A stretch of 64,000 bases of DNA from CAXSBA01 sp965277105 (lineage in GTDB: Bacteria; Spirochaetota; UBA12135; COTS27; CAXSBA01). Position 1 is the stretch's first letter, and each line of letters begins with the position of its first letter. The notes beneath the pieces are model-generated. The model had not been told where the DNA came from and did no database searches. It was given only the letters and a program-made list of their open reading frames with translations. Shown piece after piece: positions 37,318-46,714 of the stretch. Made by a program: the position numbers and the translations under genes. The stretch spans positions 372,001-436,000 of the forward strand of contig OZ255710.1 in assembly GCA_965277105.1 (NCBI GenBank), in the 5' to 3' direction.

Positions 37318-39888
37318 ATGATTATAGATATGAAATATGATCATTTTACTATCGAGGAAAAGTGGAAAAAAATATTTTCCCTAAAGAAGCCTTTTGCTTT
37401 TAAAAAGGATCCTCAAAAAAAAAAGTATTACTGTTTAGAAATGTATCCTTATCCCAGTGGTAATCTTCATGTGGGGCATATTCGCAATTATTCCATTGGA
37501 GATGTCATTGCTCGCCATAAAATACTTGAAGGTTACGATGTCCTCCATCCCATTGGTTGGGATGCTTTTGGGCTCCCAGCTGAAAACGCTGCTATTCAAA
37601 ATAAAACTCATCCAGCTAAATGGACTTTTTCCAACATTGCTACGATGCGTAAACAACTACAAGACTTTGGTTTTTCTTATGACTATGATAATGAAGTTTG
37701 TACCGCCAAAAGTGATTATTATAAGTGGGGGCAATGGTTTTTTTTAAAACTCTATGAAATGGGCTTGGTGTATCGTAAGAAAGCTTTAGTGAATTGGGAC
37801 CCGGTTGATAAAACGGTTTTAGCTAAAGAACAGGTCCATGATGGCAAGGCTTGGCGTTCGGGAGCAGTCGTTGAAAAAAAAGAAATAGAGCAGTGGTATA
37901 TTAAAATATCGCATTACGCTGAAGAGTTACTAAATGATTTAGATAACTTACCAGAATGGCCAGAAAAAGTAAAGATAATGCAACGAAATTGGATTGGGAA
38001 AAGTGAAGGAGTTTTGGTTAATTTTAAATTTCAAGAAGAAATCTTCCCTATTTTTACTACGAGAGCTGACACGTTATTTGCTACTTCTTTTATGGCGATT
38101 GCTTTTGATCATCAAGATTTAGAAAAATATGTTAATTCTAATAATCATGAACTACTAGAAAAAGTCAGAGCCTTTAGAAAAAAATGTCAAGAGATTAATC
38201 AAGATTCTAATTATACTAAAGAAGGTATTTTCCTAGAAACTTATATTGAAAACCCTTTAAACCAAGAAAAAATCCCTTTATATGTTGCCAACTTTGTTTT
38301 AGCTGAATATGGGACTGGGGCTATCATGGGATGCCCAGCTCACGACCAAAGGGACTTTGATTTTGCCAAAAAACATTCCCTTCCCATAAAAGTGGTAATT
38401 CAAGGGGAGAAAAATCCTATTAAAGCAGGAGAAATGGAAAATTCTTACGAAGGAGAAGGGGTGCTTGTTAATTCCGGAAAATATAATGGGCTACCTAATC
38501 AAGAAGCAAAAGAAGTAATTGCTAATTATTTAGAGAAAAACAACTTAGGTAAAAAAATAGTGAATTTTAAATTTAAAGATTGGTTGATATCTCGCCAACG
38601 CTATTGGGGAAATCCTATCCCCATGCTTTACGATGAAAATGGGAATTACCAGGGAGAAGATTTCGCTAACTTGCCCGTTACTCTTCCAGAAGATGTGGCT
38701 TTCACGGAAGGTGGTAATCCATTAGCTACTAGTAGTTCTTTTAAAGAAGTAATTCGTGAAGAAAATTCTCAACAAAAAATTTTTTATCGAGAAACCGACA
38801 CGATGGATACCTTTACTTGTTCTTCGTGGTATTTTTTAAGGTATGTGGATAGTAAAAATAATAATCTTCCTTTTACTAAAGAAGCTGCTGATTATTATTT
38901 GCCTGTGGATCATTATATTGGTGGAATTGAACATGCTTGCATGCATTTACTCTATGCCAGGTTTTTTCATAAAGCGATTAGAGATATGGGATTAATTAGT
39001 ACTAATGAGCCTTTTAAAAAATTAACTACCCAAGGAATGGTTATAGCCCCGTCTTATTTTTCAGCAAAATTAGGAAAATATTTTCATCCTAGTGAGCTTG
39101 CTGATGATAAAAAACTCTGTCCAAAAACGGGAGAACCCCTTATTATTAAAAAAGAAAAAATGTCCAAGTCTAAAAAAAATGGCGTTATTTTAGAAGACAT
39201 TTTAAAAAAGTATGGGGCTGATAGCTTGCGTTTATTTGTTTTGTTTGCCGCTCCGGTAGAAAAAGATCTAGAATGGAATGAAAAAGGAATAGAGGGTTCG
39301 CATCGTTTTTTGCAAAGAGTACTAAAATGGGCGAATAAAATAAAAAATCTGCAAGTTAATCCTAAGGTAGAGGAAGAGCCAAAAATAAAAGATTTGCAAT
39401 ATGAAATTAATCAGTTAATCTATAAGGTTGACACTGATATTAATCGTCTTCACTTTAATACGGCTATTGCTCACTTAATGACTTTTATCAATGGAGTGGG
39501 TGATTTTACTTTCACTTCCATTAATGGGGCAAAAGAATTAAGGGAAGCAATAAAGACATTTCTTATTTTACTTTCACCTTTTGCTCCTTTTATTGGTGAA
39601 GAGTTGTTTGAAGATTTGAATTTAAACCAAGCTGATCAAAATAGATTGGTTGCCGAACAGAAATGGCCGAAGCATGATGCAAGTTTACTCCAAGCAAAAA
39701 AAGCAACCATTGTAATTCAGGTGAATGGAAAATTGCGAGGTAAGCTAAGTACTTCTGGAGACGAAGATAAAAATACTATTATCCGATTAGCTAAAGAAGA
39801 AAAAAGCGTTAAAAAGCATTTGGGAAAAAAAACTATTGTTAAAGAAATTTACGTTCCTCAAAAATTAATTAACTTAGTAGTAAAATAA
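37318..39888 (+). CDS. leuS: Leucyl-tRNA synthetase LeuS
   Basis: Class I synthetase that charges tRNA-Leu. PYPSGNLHVGHIRNY (about 43-57) contains the HIGH motif as HVGH, the CP1 editing domain is at about 220-410 (TTRADTLFATSF, GTGAIMGCPAHDQRDFDFA), and KMSKSKKNG (about 614-622) is the KMSKS loop. 856 residues fits the bacterial enzyme. The first ATG (37318) and the in-frame ATG at 37330 (MKYDHF) are both possible; homologues generally begin close to the second. A two-codon frame ATG-TTA-TGA (37313-37321) overlaps the first ATG. The photolyase-like gene follows after 14 bases. Confidence 0.96.
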   Translation: MIIDMKYDHFTIEEKWKKIFSLKKPFAFKKDPQKKKYYCLEMYPYPSGNLHVGHIRNYSIGDVIARHKILEGYDVLHPIGWDAFGLPAENAAIQNKTHPAKWTFSNIATMRKQLQDFGFSYDYDNEVCTAKSDYYKWGQWFFLKLYEMGLVYRKKALVNWDPVDKTVLAKEQVHDGKAWRSGAVVEKKEIEQWYIKISHYAEELLNDLDNLPEWPEKVKIMQRNWIGKSEGVLVNFKFQEEIFPIFTTRADTLFATSFMAIAFDHQDLEKYVNSNNHELLEKVRAFRKKCQEINQDSNYTKEGIFLETYIENPLNQEKIPLYVANFVLAEYGTGAIMGCPAHDQRDFDFAKKHSLPIKVVIQGEKNPIKAGEMENSYEGEGVLVNSGKYNGLPNQEAKEVIANYLEKNNLGKKIVNFKFKDWLISRQRYWGNPIPMLYDENGNYQGEDFANLPVTLPEDVAFTEGGNPLATSSSFKEVIREENSQQKIFYRETDTMDTFTCSSWYFLRYVDSKNNNLPFTKEAADYYLPVDHYIGGIEHACMHLLYARFFHKAIRDMGLISTNEPFKKLTTQGMVIAPSYFSAKLGKYFHPSELADDKKLCPKTGEPLIIKKEKMSKSKKNGVILEDILKKYGADSLRLFVLFAAPVEKDLEWNEKGIEGSHRFLQRVLKWANKIKNLQVNPKVEEEPKIKDLQYEINQLIYKVDTDINRLHFNTAIAHLMTFINGVGDFTFTSINGAKELREAIKTFLILLSPFAPFIGEELFEDLNLNQADQNRLVAEQKWPKHDASLLQAKKATIVIQVNGKLRGKLSTSGDEDKNTIIRLAKEEKSVKKHLGKKTIVKEIYVPQKLINLVVK

Positions 39889-39902
39889 AAAAGATTTAGA
39901 TT

Positions 39903-40688
39903 TTGAAAGAAAATTCACCAAGAAAACTAGTAGAAGAAATTTTAGAAAATTTAGATAAGTTTGAAAATTATTCCCATGAGCGTGATTACCCCAATTTTAA
40001 AACTACCGAATTAGCCAAATATCTGAAATTTGGAGTAGTGTCTCCTCGTGAAGTTTATTATAAAATCAAGGAAAAATTAACAGGGAAAAGTGGGGAAGCA
40101 ATGGTCCGTCAATTATACTGGCGAGATTTTTTTACTCAAGCGGGTTTTCATTTCCCTAAAATCATGCAAGGAAAAAATTTTTATGCTAAATACGATAAAG
40201 TTAAATGGATTTATGATAAAAACAACCCTAACTTTAAAAAATTCTGTCAAGGAAAAACCGGTTTTCCCATTGTCGATGCGGGGATTAGAGAGCTTTTAAA
40301 AACCGGGTATATGTCTAATCGAGTTAGAATGATCACCGCCTCTTTTCTAACCAAAGACCTGCATTTTCACTGGACTTTAGGGGAAAAATTTTTTGCGAGG
40401 CATTTACTTGATTACGACCCGATTATTAATAATAGCAGCTGGCAGTGGGCCTCTTCTACTGGTTTTGATGCTCAACCTTACTTTAGGATTTTCAACCCTC
40501 ATCTTCAGCAGAAAAAATTCGACCCCCAGTGCGAGTATATAAAAAAATGGATTGTTGAACTGAAAGAAAAGCCGGACTTAGCTATTCATGATTTTGAAAA
40601 TACTGATTTATCACCTTATCCTCGTCCCATTATCGATCATAGAAAAGAGAAAGAAATTACTCTACAAATGTTTAATGCCATGGATTAA
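39903..40688 (+). CDS. Photolyase/cryptochrome FAD-binding domain protein lacking the antenna domain
   Basis: A 261-residue protein that corresponds to only the C-terminal helical FAD-binding domain of DNA photolyase. It has LAKYLKFGVVSPREV (about 37-51), LYWRDFF (71-77), GFPIVDAGIRELLKTGYMSNR (split, 120-140), RMITASFLTKDL (142-153), the tryptophan-rich NNSSWQWASSTGFDAQPYFR (176-195) and FNPHLQQKKFDP (197-208), so flavin and lesion-binding residues look intact. The roughly 200-residue alpha/beta antenna domain that precedes it in photolyases is absent. The TTG start lies 14 bases after leuS, leaving no room for it. It could repair cyclobutane dimers without an antenna or have a different redox role. 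Confidence 0.85.
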   Translation: MKENSPRKLVEEILENLDKFENYSHERDYPNFKTTELAKYLKFGVVSPREVYYKIKEKLTGKSGEAMVRQLYWRDFFTQAGFHFPKIMQGKNFYAKYDKVKWIYDKNNPNFKKFCQGKTGFPIVDAGIRELLKTGYMSNRVRMITASFLTKDLHFHWTLGEKFFARHLLDYDPIINNSSWQWASSTGFDAQPYFRIFNPHLQQKKFDPQCEYIKKWIVELKEKPDLAIHDFENTDLSPYPRPIIDHRKEKEITLQMFNAMD

Positions 40689-40716
40689 AGTAATAAAAGA
40701 TATTAAATAAAAATAA

Positions 40717-41820
40717 TTATTTAGTTAAGTTATTTTTTGATTGAAAATATTTTTTAATTATTTGAATAACTTTTTTTATTTCCTGATCTGTTCCGATAGT
40801 AATCCTTAAAAATTCGTTTAATCCTTTAACGGGAAAATAACGCACCAAAATATTATTCTTTTTTAGAAAAATAAAAAGCCTTTTAGTAGTATTTTTTTTA
40901 GAAGTATTAAGCCCGGGGGGAGAAGTGAAAACAAAGTTAGTTTTTGAAGGCAGGGTAGTAAAGTGAAGCTCCGCTAAAGCTTTTACTAGTTTTTGTTTAG
41001 TGGTAATAACTTTTTGAATATTTTTAAGAAAGTAGTCTTGATTTTTTTTTGTAAAAGCACTTAATGCTATTTGTTGACTAATAAGATTAATATTATAAGG
41101 GTCAAGAACTTTTTTCAAACTTTCAATTATTTCTTGACAGGCAAAAGCGAACCCTAATCGAATAGCGGCTAACGAAAAACCCTTAGACAAAGTTTTAATT
41201 ACTATTAAATTTTTTAACTTTTTAATTTCTGGAACTAATGATTCGTCGTTAAAATCACTATAAGCTTCATCAATGATAAATAGTTTTTTAGGGTGGGCTT
41301 TGATTGCTTTTATTATTTTTTTATTTTCAATTGCTATCCCAGTAGGAGCATTTGGGTTGGTTAAAAGGAAAACGTCAAATTTTTTGTTTAGAGCTTTTGG
41401 GAGATCAATCATAAAGTCTTCCATTTTTAGCTTAATTACTTTACTGTTATAAATAGTAGCATAGGTAAAATAAGCAGAATAAGTATATTCACTTAGTAAT
41501 AGTTTTTTTCCCGATCCAATGAAAATTTTAAAAATGCTAGAGATGATTTCATCAGAGCCATTGCCCAGACAAATTTCTTGATTGCTTACTTGATAATTTT
41601 TAGCTATTACATCTAAAAGCTTTCCATTGGTTAAATCGTTAGCTAGAGGAGGGTAGTTTTTTAAAGTAGTAAAATCAATGTTGGTTAAGGTTTTTTTTAT
41701 ATCTAAAGGAGGAGGATAGGGATTTTCATTTGTGTTTAGTTTAATAACTTTTTTAAGTGGTTGCTCCCCCGCTTGATAACCGACTAATTTTTTTAAATGC
41801 TTTACAACAAATGGACTCAA
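40717..41820 (-). CDS. hisC: Histidinol-phosphate aminotransferase HisC
   Basis: PLP-dependent aminotransferase of histidine synthesis. KLNTNENPYPPP (about 28-39), NGSDEIISSIFKIF, LTNPNAPTGIAI (about 152-163), IIDEAYSDFND (about 177-187) and the PLP lysine in KTLSKGFSLAAIRLGFAFA (about 203-221) are the expected signatures. 367 residues is normal. TTG start overlapping the stop of the upstream TPR gene (TTGA). A close relative could act on tyrosine or phenylalanine, but the residues seen fit HisC. No other his gene is nearby. Confidence 0.88.
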   Translation of the reverse strand: MSPFVVKHLKKLVGYQAGEQPLKKVIKLNTNENPYPPPLDIKKTLTNIDFTTLKNYPPLANDLTNGKLLDVIAKNYQVSNQEICLGNGSDEIISSIFKIFIGSGKKLLLSEYTYSAYFTYATIYNSKVIKLKMEDFMIDLPKALNKKFDVFLLTNPNAPTGIAIENKKIIKAIKAHPKKLFIIDEAYSDFNDESLVPEIKKLKNLIVIKTLSKGFSLAAIRLGFAFACQEIIESLKKVLDPYNINLISQQIALSAFTKKNQDYFLKNIQKVITTKQKLVKALAELHFTTLPSKTNFVFTSPPGLNTSKKNTTKRLFIFLKKNNILVRYFPVKGLNEFLRITIGTDQEIKKVIQIIKKYFQSKNNLTK

Positions 41821-42704
41821 GGTAGGGCTACTAGTTTTTGATAAAGTTTTTCGTGATGTTCGTTGATTATTTTAGTTTTAGCCAACTCCCTATTTTTATT
41901 GAGATTGGTTTGATCTTTTAGACTGGAATAAGTTAAAGTCAAATAGTAATAATATTTAAAGTCTTTTTGCTGATCGTCTTTTAAAAGAGCAAAGGTTTCT
42001 AATGCTTGAATAAAAAATTCTCTTTGATAATAGAGAACCCCTAGTTGTTTTAAATTGGTTTCGTCTAGCTGGTATTTTTTTTTATATTTTTCTATAAGTT
42101 TAATAGCATCAATTTTATAACCGACTTTCGATAAAATCCCACTTTTAATTAAAATAATAAAGTTAATATCTTCTAAAAAAATTTTACCGTCGTTTTTTTT
42201 CGTTAGGTAGTTTTCATAAATATTAATATTAAGCATGCTCGTATAAAGTGCTTGATTAAGATAAAAAAACAAAATAGATCTTTTAAATTTTTCTCTTTTT
42301 TTTTCAAAATTAACTGGATTGCTGATAACTTCTTTTACCAGTCTTCCTAATTCTAACCAAACTTTTTTATTGGCAATCACCTGGGGATCTAAAAGATAAC
42401 TATTCCATAAAAAAATACTTTCCTCTACTTCCTCTAAGGCACTTTTATTCATAGCCATATAAAAAAGATTAAAAGGGTCTTGGGGTGTTTGATTTTTATA
42501 AAGCTTTTCAAATAAATTAAATGATTCTGAAAAATCTTCTTGGTAAATTTTAAGAACAGCCCTATGCGAGATATAGTCGACGGTAATTTTTCTATGGTGA
42601 GGCTCTTTGGCTAAACTCGCTAAATCTTCGCTAATAGTTTTTAACTGAGCAGAAAGAGAGAGAAAAAGTAAATTTAAAAAAACAAGCAACTTAAAAAAAA
42701 TCAT
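41817..42704 (-). CDS. Exported helical-repeat (TPR-like) protein
   Basis: A 295-residue protein with a signal peptide (MIFFKLLVFLNLLFLSLSA, cleavage near residue 19). The mature part consists of helix pairs: RAVLKIYQEDFSESFNLFEKLY, PFNLFYMAMNKSALEEVEESIFLW (split), LGVLYYQREFFIQALETFALL and YYYLTLTYSSLKDQTNLNKNR, which is TPR-like. Function unknown. It lies between secA (7 bases upstream) and hisC (TTGA overlap), so it is translationally coupled to both in position, and is likely periplasmic. Confidence 0.65.
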   Translation of the reverse strand: MIFFKLLVFLNLLFLSLSAQLKTISEDLASLAKEPHHRKITVDYISHRAVLKIYQEDFSESFNLFEKLYKNQTPQDPFNLFYMAMNKSALEEVEESIFLWNSYLLDPQVIANKKVWLELGRLVKEVISNPVNFEKKREKFKRSILFFYLNQALYTSMLNINIYENYLTKKNDGKIFLEDINFIILIKSGILSKVGYKIDAIKLIEKYKKKYQLDETNLKQLGVLYYQREFFIQALETFALLKDDQQKDFKYYYYLTLTYSSLKDQTNLNKNRELAKTKIINEHHEKLYQKLVALP

Positions 42705-42711
42705 TAATAAA

Positions 42712-45360
42712 TCATTTCTTTAAATAACAACAATTTTTATATTTTTTCCCACTCCCACAAAAGCAAGGATCGTTACGTCCAATTTTATTGCGATTAATCA
42801 CTTGATTAGTTACCGCGACATTTGTTTGGGAGTTAGTGTTAGCGCTTTGATTAAAAAAAAAGTTTCTATTCCCACCACTTTCTTGTTTCAATTGCTCTTG
42901 ATTATTAATAGGATTTCTGTTAAAAAGATTTTGGTTTTCTAATGCTTCGTTTTTAACTAAGGTAATTTTATTAATTTGCTGGAAAAGACTTTCGATGACT
43001 TCAAATTTTAAGGAAATAATCATCTCTTTAAAAAGATAAAAACCTTCTCTCTTAAATTCTACTAATGGTTTTTTTTCACCATAAGCTCTAAGGTTTATCC
43101 CTTCTCGCAGGTGATCCATTTGTAGTAAATGTTCTTTCCATTTTCTATCAAGAGTCCTTAGTAAAATATATTTTTCTATTTTTGAATAATTTAGTTCTTT
43201 AATGATATTTTCTCGCTTATTGGTGTAGTCTTTTTGCAGAAGAATAATAATTTCTTTGATAAATTGCTCGTAGTTTTTTTTTAGACTAACTTCTTTATTT
43301 AAATTGTGCTTATCTTTAGGGAGTAAAAAAAAAGTTTCCAGCCAATAAATTACTCTTTCATAAAACTCGTCATTTATTACTTTTTTTTCTTCCGAGAACA
43401 ATTCACATTGGTTTTCGACAACTTCTTGGAGATAATCAAAAATCTCTTCTTGGAGATTACTATTTTCTAAAAAAACATTCCTTTCTTTATAAATGTATTT
43501 CCTTTGAACATTCATGACATCGTCATATTCTAAAAGGTATTTACGGATATCAAAATTTTTACCTTCTACTTTTTTTTGAGCCATTTCTATTTGCTTAGAA
43601 ATTAAAGGATGTTCAATTTCTTCTCCTTCCTTCATCCCTAGTCTTAGCATAATATTAGAAATTCGCTCAGATTGAAATCTTTTTAAAAGATGATCTTCTA
43701 AAGACAAATAAAAAATTGACTCTCCTGGATCTCCTTGCCTTCCAGCCCTTCCACGTAATTGGTTATCGATGCGCCGAGCATCATGCCTTTCACTACCAAT
43801 AATGAGTAGTCCTCCAGCTGCTTTTACTCCATCGCCTAGTTTAATATCAGTTCCCCTTCCAGCCATGTTGGTGGCAATAGTAATACTCCCACGTTGCCCG
43901 GCTTTTTCGACAATCTGCGCTTCTCTTTCATGGTGTTTAGCATTTAGGAGCTCGTGGTGTAGCCCACTGCGACTAAGGTATTTGCTTAATACTTCCGACT
44001 TTTCCACCGAAGCAGTCCCGATAAGAATCGGCTGCCCTTTTTTATAAGCACTTTTTACTTTTTCAATAATCGAGTTAAATTTTTCTTTTTCAGTTCGGTA
44101 AATCAAATCTCCTAAATCTTTTCGAATCACTTCTTTATTGGTAGGAATAACCACCACATCCAAATTATAAATCTTTTTAAATTCCTCAGCTTCGGTGTCG
44201 GCAGTTCCCGTCATCCCGGAAACTTTGTTGTACATTCGAAAATAATTTTGAAAAGTAATAGTTGCAATAGTCTGGTTTTCCGATAAAATATTAACGTTTT
44301 CTTTGGCCTCTATTGCTTGATGGAGTCCATCGGAAAATCTTCTTCCCTCCATTTTTCTTCCCGTAAATTCATCGATAATATGCACTTGATTATTTTCTAC
44401 TAAATAATCCACATCTTTTTTAAAAAGTTTATGGGCTTTTAGAGCTTGAGAAACATGGTGGAGAATTTCGCTGTTTTCTAGGCTATAAAGATTTTTAATG
44501 TTTAAAAACTTCTCTATCGTCTTAACTCCATCTTCAGTAATAATAGCATTGCGATCTTTTAAGTCGATAATGTAATCCCCAGTCCCGGCTATTTCTTTGT
44601 TTTTTTCATCTTTCTCCGCTTCTTTTAAACGGGGAATAATTTTATTAATAGAATAATATTTTTCAATATTTGACTCTGAAGGGCCTGAGATAATTAAAGG
44701 AGTCCTAGCTTCATCAATTAAAATAGAATCCACTTCATCGACAATACAGAAATGATGACCTCGTTGGACTTGCTCTTCTTTGGTGAGAACCATATTGTCT
44801 CGTAAATAATCAAAACCTAGCTCATTGTTGGTAGCATAAGTTATATCTTTAGCGTAAGCTGCTTTTCTCTCTTCGTGGTTTTTCCCGTTAACAACATACC
44901 CTACTTCTAATCCTAAATAGTTATAAATAGGCTCCATCCATTCAGCATCTCGCTTTGCTAAATGATCGTTAACTGTAACAATGTGGACTCCTTTCTCTTC
45001 CAAGGCAACCAAGTAAGCGGCTAAAGTGGCCACTAAAGTTTTTCCTTCTCCGGTTTTCATTTCGGTTATTTTACCTTGAAAAAGCACCATACCCCCAATG
45101 AGTTGGACATCAAAATGTCGCATTTTTAGGGCTCTCTTGGCGGCTTCTCTTACTAAAGCAAAGGCTTCAGGTAAAATTTTTTGGAGTGATTCTTTTGCTT
45201 GTATTCTTTTTTTTAATTCTAAGGTTTTTCTAGGGAAATCAGAGGGTTCTAGCTGGTTAAATTCATTTTCTAAAAGATTAATTTTATTAATAAAAGGCTG
45301 GAGATTTTTGACTTCTCTCTCGTTTTTGGTAGTAAATAACTTTTTTAAAATGTTCAACAT
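42712..45360 (-). CDS. secA: Preprotein translocase ATPase SecA
   Basis: Drives Sec-dependent export. The start is placed at the ATG at 45360 (MLNILKKLF), the usual SecA opening, giving 882 residues. A longer frame from the TTG at 45426 is rejected because that TTG is part of the -35 box. Walker A is in EMKTGEGKTLVATLA (about 95-110), Walker B-like IVDEVDSILIDEARTPLIISG (split, about 205-225), the helicase motif ATNMAGRGTDIKLG and QLRGRAGRQGDPG follow, and the C-terminal zinc tail is CFCGSGKKYKNCC, which binds SecB or the ribosome. Complete and normal in length. Confidence 0.97.
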   Translation of the reverse strand: MLNILKKLFTTKNEREVKNLQPFINKINLLENEFNQLEPSDFPRKTLELKKRIQAKESLQKILPEAFALVREAAKRALKMRHFDVQLIGGMVLFQGKITEMKTGEGKTLVATLAAYLVALEEKGVHIVTVNDHLAKRDAEWMEPIYNYLGLEVGYVVNGKNHEERKAAYAKDITYATNNELGFDYLRDNMVLTKEEQVQRGHHFCIVDEVDSILIDEARTPLIISGPSESNIEKYYSINKIIPRLKEAEKDEKNKEIAGTGDYIIDLKDRNAIITEDGVKTIEKFLNIKNLYSLENSEILHHVSQALKAHKLFKKDVDYLVENNQVHIIDEFTGRKMEGRRFSDGLHQAIEAKENVNILSENQTIATITFQNYFRMYNKVSGMTGTADTEAEEFKKIYNLDVVVIPTNKEVIRKDLGDLIYRTEKEKFNSIIEKVKSAYKKGQPILIGTASVEKSEVLSKYLSRSGLHHELLNAKHHEREAQIVEKAGQRGSITIATNMAGRGTDIKLGDGVKAAGGLLIIGSERHDARRIDNQLRGRAGRQGDPGESIFYLSLEDHLLKRFQSERISNIMLRLGMKEGEEIEHPLISKQIEMAQKKVEGKNFDIRKYLLEYDDVMNVQRKYIYKERNVFLENSNLQEEIFDYLQEVVENQCELFSEEKKVINDEFYERVIYWLETFFLLPKDKHNLNKEVSLKKNYEQFIKEIIILLQKDYTNKRENIIKELNYSKIEKYILLRTLDRKWKEHLLQMDHLREGINLRAYGEKKPLVEFKREGFYLFKEMIISLKFEVIESLFQQINKITLVKNEALENQNLFNRNPINNQEQLKQESGGNRNFFFNQSANTNSQTNVAVTNQVINRNKIGRNDPCFCGSGKKYKNCCYLKK

Positions 45361-45397
45361 AGGCTTTTTTGGAAAAAAAATATAATCTTTGACTAAA

Positions 45398-45426
45398 AAT
45401 ATAATAGAAATTATACTATTAGTCAA
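45398..45426 (-). promoter_or_regulatory. Sigma-70 promoter of secA
   Basis: On the minus strand: TTGACT (45426-45421), an exact 17-base spacer, and TATATT (45403-45398). This is the best -35/-10 pair in the window. Transcription would start near 45391, leaving a leader of about 30 bases with no clear Shine-Dalgarno before the ATG at 45360. Confidence 0.65.
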
Positions 45427-45536
45427 AGAAAGAAAAAAAAATTATATTAAAGCTAATTTTGTCCTTTTAAATTTTTAAAAAAATTACTATTATAAAAAAT
45501 TCTTTTAAAAAAGCAAACTAAAAAAAACGATTAATA

Positions 45537-46226
45537 TTGTCTCAAGGAATAGCAACCGAATCTTTAACCCTTAACTTTTTTCAAGTTACTTATCTCCGTG
45601 ATCTAAAGGGGCAAAAATATTACCTTGATTTTTTAAATAAAAATTATTCTTTAAATTTTTTTGAAAAAATTTTAACTCAAATAACTAAGCAAATTAACGT
45701 GCAAATTATTAAAAAATCAGATTATCGCTTTGAACCATTTGGCACTAGCTTTTCTTTTTTAATAGCAGAAAAAGAAATCAATTTAGAGCAGCAGCTATTT
45801 CATTTAGATAAAAGCCATGTAGGGGTGCATACTTATTATTTTTTTAATGCTAAAAAATCGCTGGTTACTTTACGAACGGAATTTGATTTAGCGAGTTGTG
45901 GAGAAATTTCTCCTTTAAAAATAATTCCTTTTTTGCTTAAAAAAATAAACCATCAAATAGTTTTAGTAGATTTTAAAGCAAGGGGAGGGGATTTTTCAAA
46001 AAAAAAATATACTAACTTTATTCTTCAAAATAATTTTCCTAAAAATTTTCAGCAAGACTACTTCCTTCAAGAAAAGAGTCTTCCTTTAGCAAAAATTTAC
46101 TTTTTAAAAGCTAAGAAAAAAAATCTTTTCGCTAAAAAAAATTATTTCCTATTTCGACAGTTTAATAATTCTAAAGAGCAAAATCTAATAGCAGAAGAAT
46201 TAATAATTATTTACGATAATTATTAA
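45537..46226 (+). CDS. speD: S-adenosylmethionine decarboxylase proenzyme SpeD (class 1A, E. coli type)
   Basis: Pyruvoyl enzyme that makes decarboxylated SAM for spermidine synthesis. The cleavage and pyruvoyl serine is Ser93 in LDKSHVGVHTY (90-100), matching E. coli LDKSHICVHTY. Before it lies YRFEPFGTSFSFLIAE (63-78), after it TLRTEFDLASCGEISPLKI (111-129) with the catalytic Cys121, and IVLVDFKARGGDF and LFRQF match further C-terminal blocks. At 229 residues it is shorter than the 264 of E. coli, missing loop residues after HTY (the PE of HTYPE is replaced). TTG start; no ATG is available. No speE is in the window. It ends with a 4-base convergent overlap with pgpA. Confidence 0.9.
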   Translation: MSQGIATESLTLNFFQVTYLRDLKGQKYYLDFLNKNYSLNFFEKILTQITKQINVQIIKKSDYRFEPFGTSFSFLIAEKEINLEQQLFHLDKSHVGVHTYYFFNAKKSLVTLRTEFDLASCGEISPLKIIPFLLKKINHQIVLVDFKARGGDFSKKKYTNFILQNNFPKNFQQDYFLQEKSLPLAKIYFLKAKKKNLFAKKNYFLFRQFNNSKEQNLIAEELIIIYDNY

Positions 46227-46714
46227 AAAATTGCTTTTATAATAAAATAAGCGGGGAAGATAAACCCCCAAGAAAAAAAACCAGCAACTACATCATCTAG
46301 CATAATCCCCCAGCCTTTAGGCAAGGTTTCTGCTTTTTTAACAAGCGATAATTTACTAATATCAAAAAATCGAAAACTAATAAAAGCTAGAAAGTAATTA
46401 ACCATAAGATATTTTTCTTCCATAAAAAACAGCACGGGGATTAAGCTAATCGCCATACCGACTAATTCATCTACGACAATCGCGGAAGGGTCTTTCCCGC
46501 TAAAAAATTTTTCACTTAAAGCGTAGTTGCAGAGATAAACCCCCAAGAAAAAAATGATAATTACTAAAAGAACATAAATGGAAAAACTAATAGTAAAAAA
46601 ATGATTTAAAATAGCAATAATTAAAACGGTTAAAAAAGACCCAATAGTCCCGGGGAAAGGCTTTGAAAAACCGCTATAAAATAAAGTTAAGAAAGCAAGG
46701 ATTATTACTTTCAC
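46223..46714 (-). CDS. pgpA: Phosphatidylglycerophosphatase A (PgpA)
   Basis: Inner-membrane phosphatase making phosphatidylglycerol. The family pattern is GFSKPFPGTIGSFLTV (about 15-30), KDPSAIVVDELVGMAISLIP (about 74-93) and GWGIMLDDVVAGFFSWG (about 134-150), with three to four hydrophobic segments between. 163 residues is normal. GTG start that overlaps the pgsA stop by one base (TAGTG), so PG-phosphate synthase and phosphatase are made together. Confidence 0.92.
   Translation of the reverse strand: MKVIILAFLTLFYSGFSKPFPGTIGSFLTVLIIAILNHFFTISFSIYVLLVIIIFFLGVYLCNYALSEKFFSGKDPSAIVVDELVGMAISLIPVLFFMEEKYLMVNYFLAFISFRFFDISKLSLVKKAETLPKGWGIMLDDVVAGFFSWGFIFPAYFIIKAIF

Noticed and set aside
45361..45426. 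Upstream extension of SecA from TTG 45426
   Set aside because: The 22 added residues do not belong to SecA and the TTG is the first half of a TTGACT -35 box.
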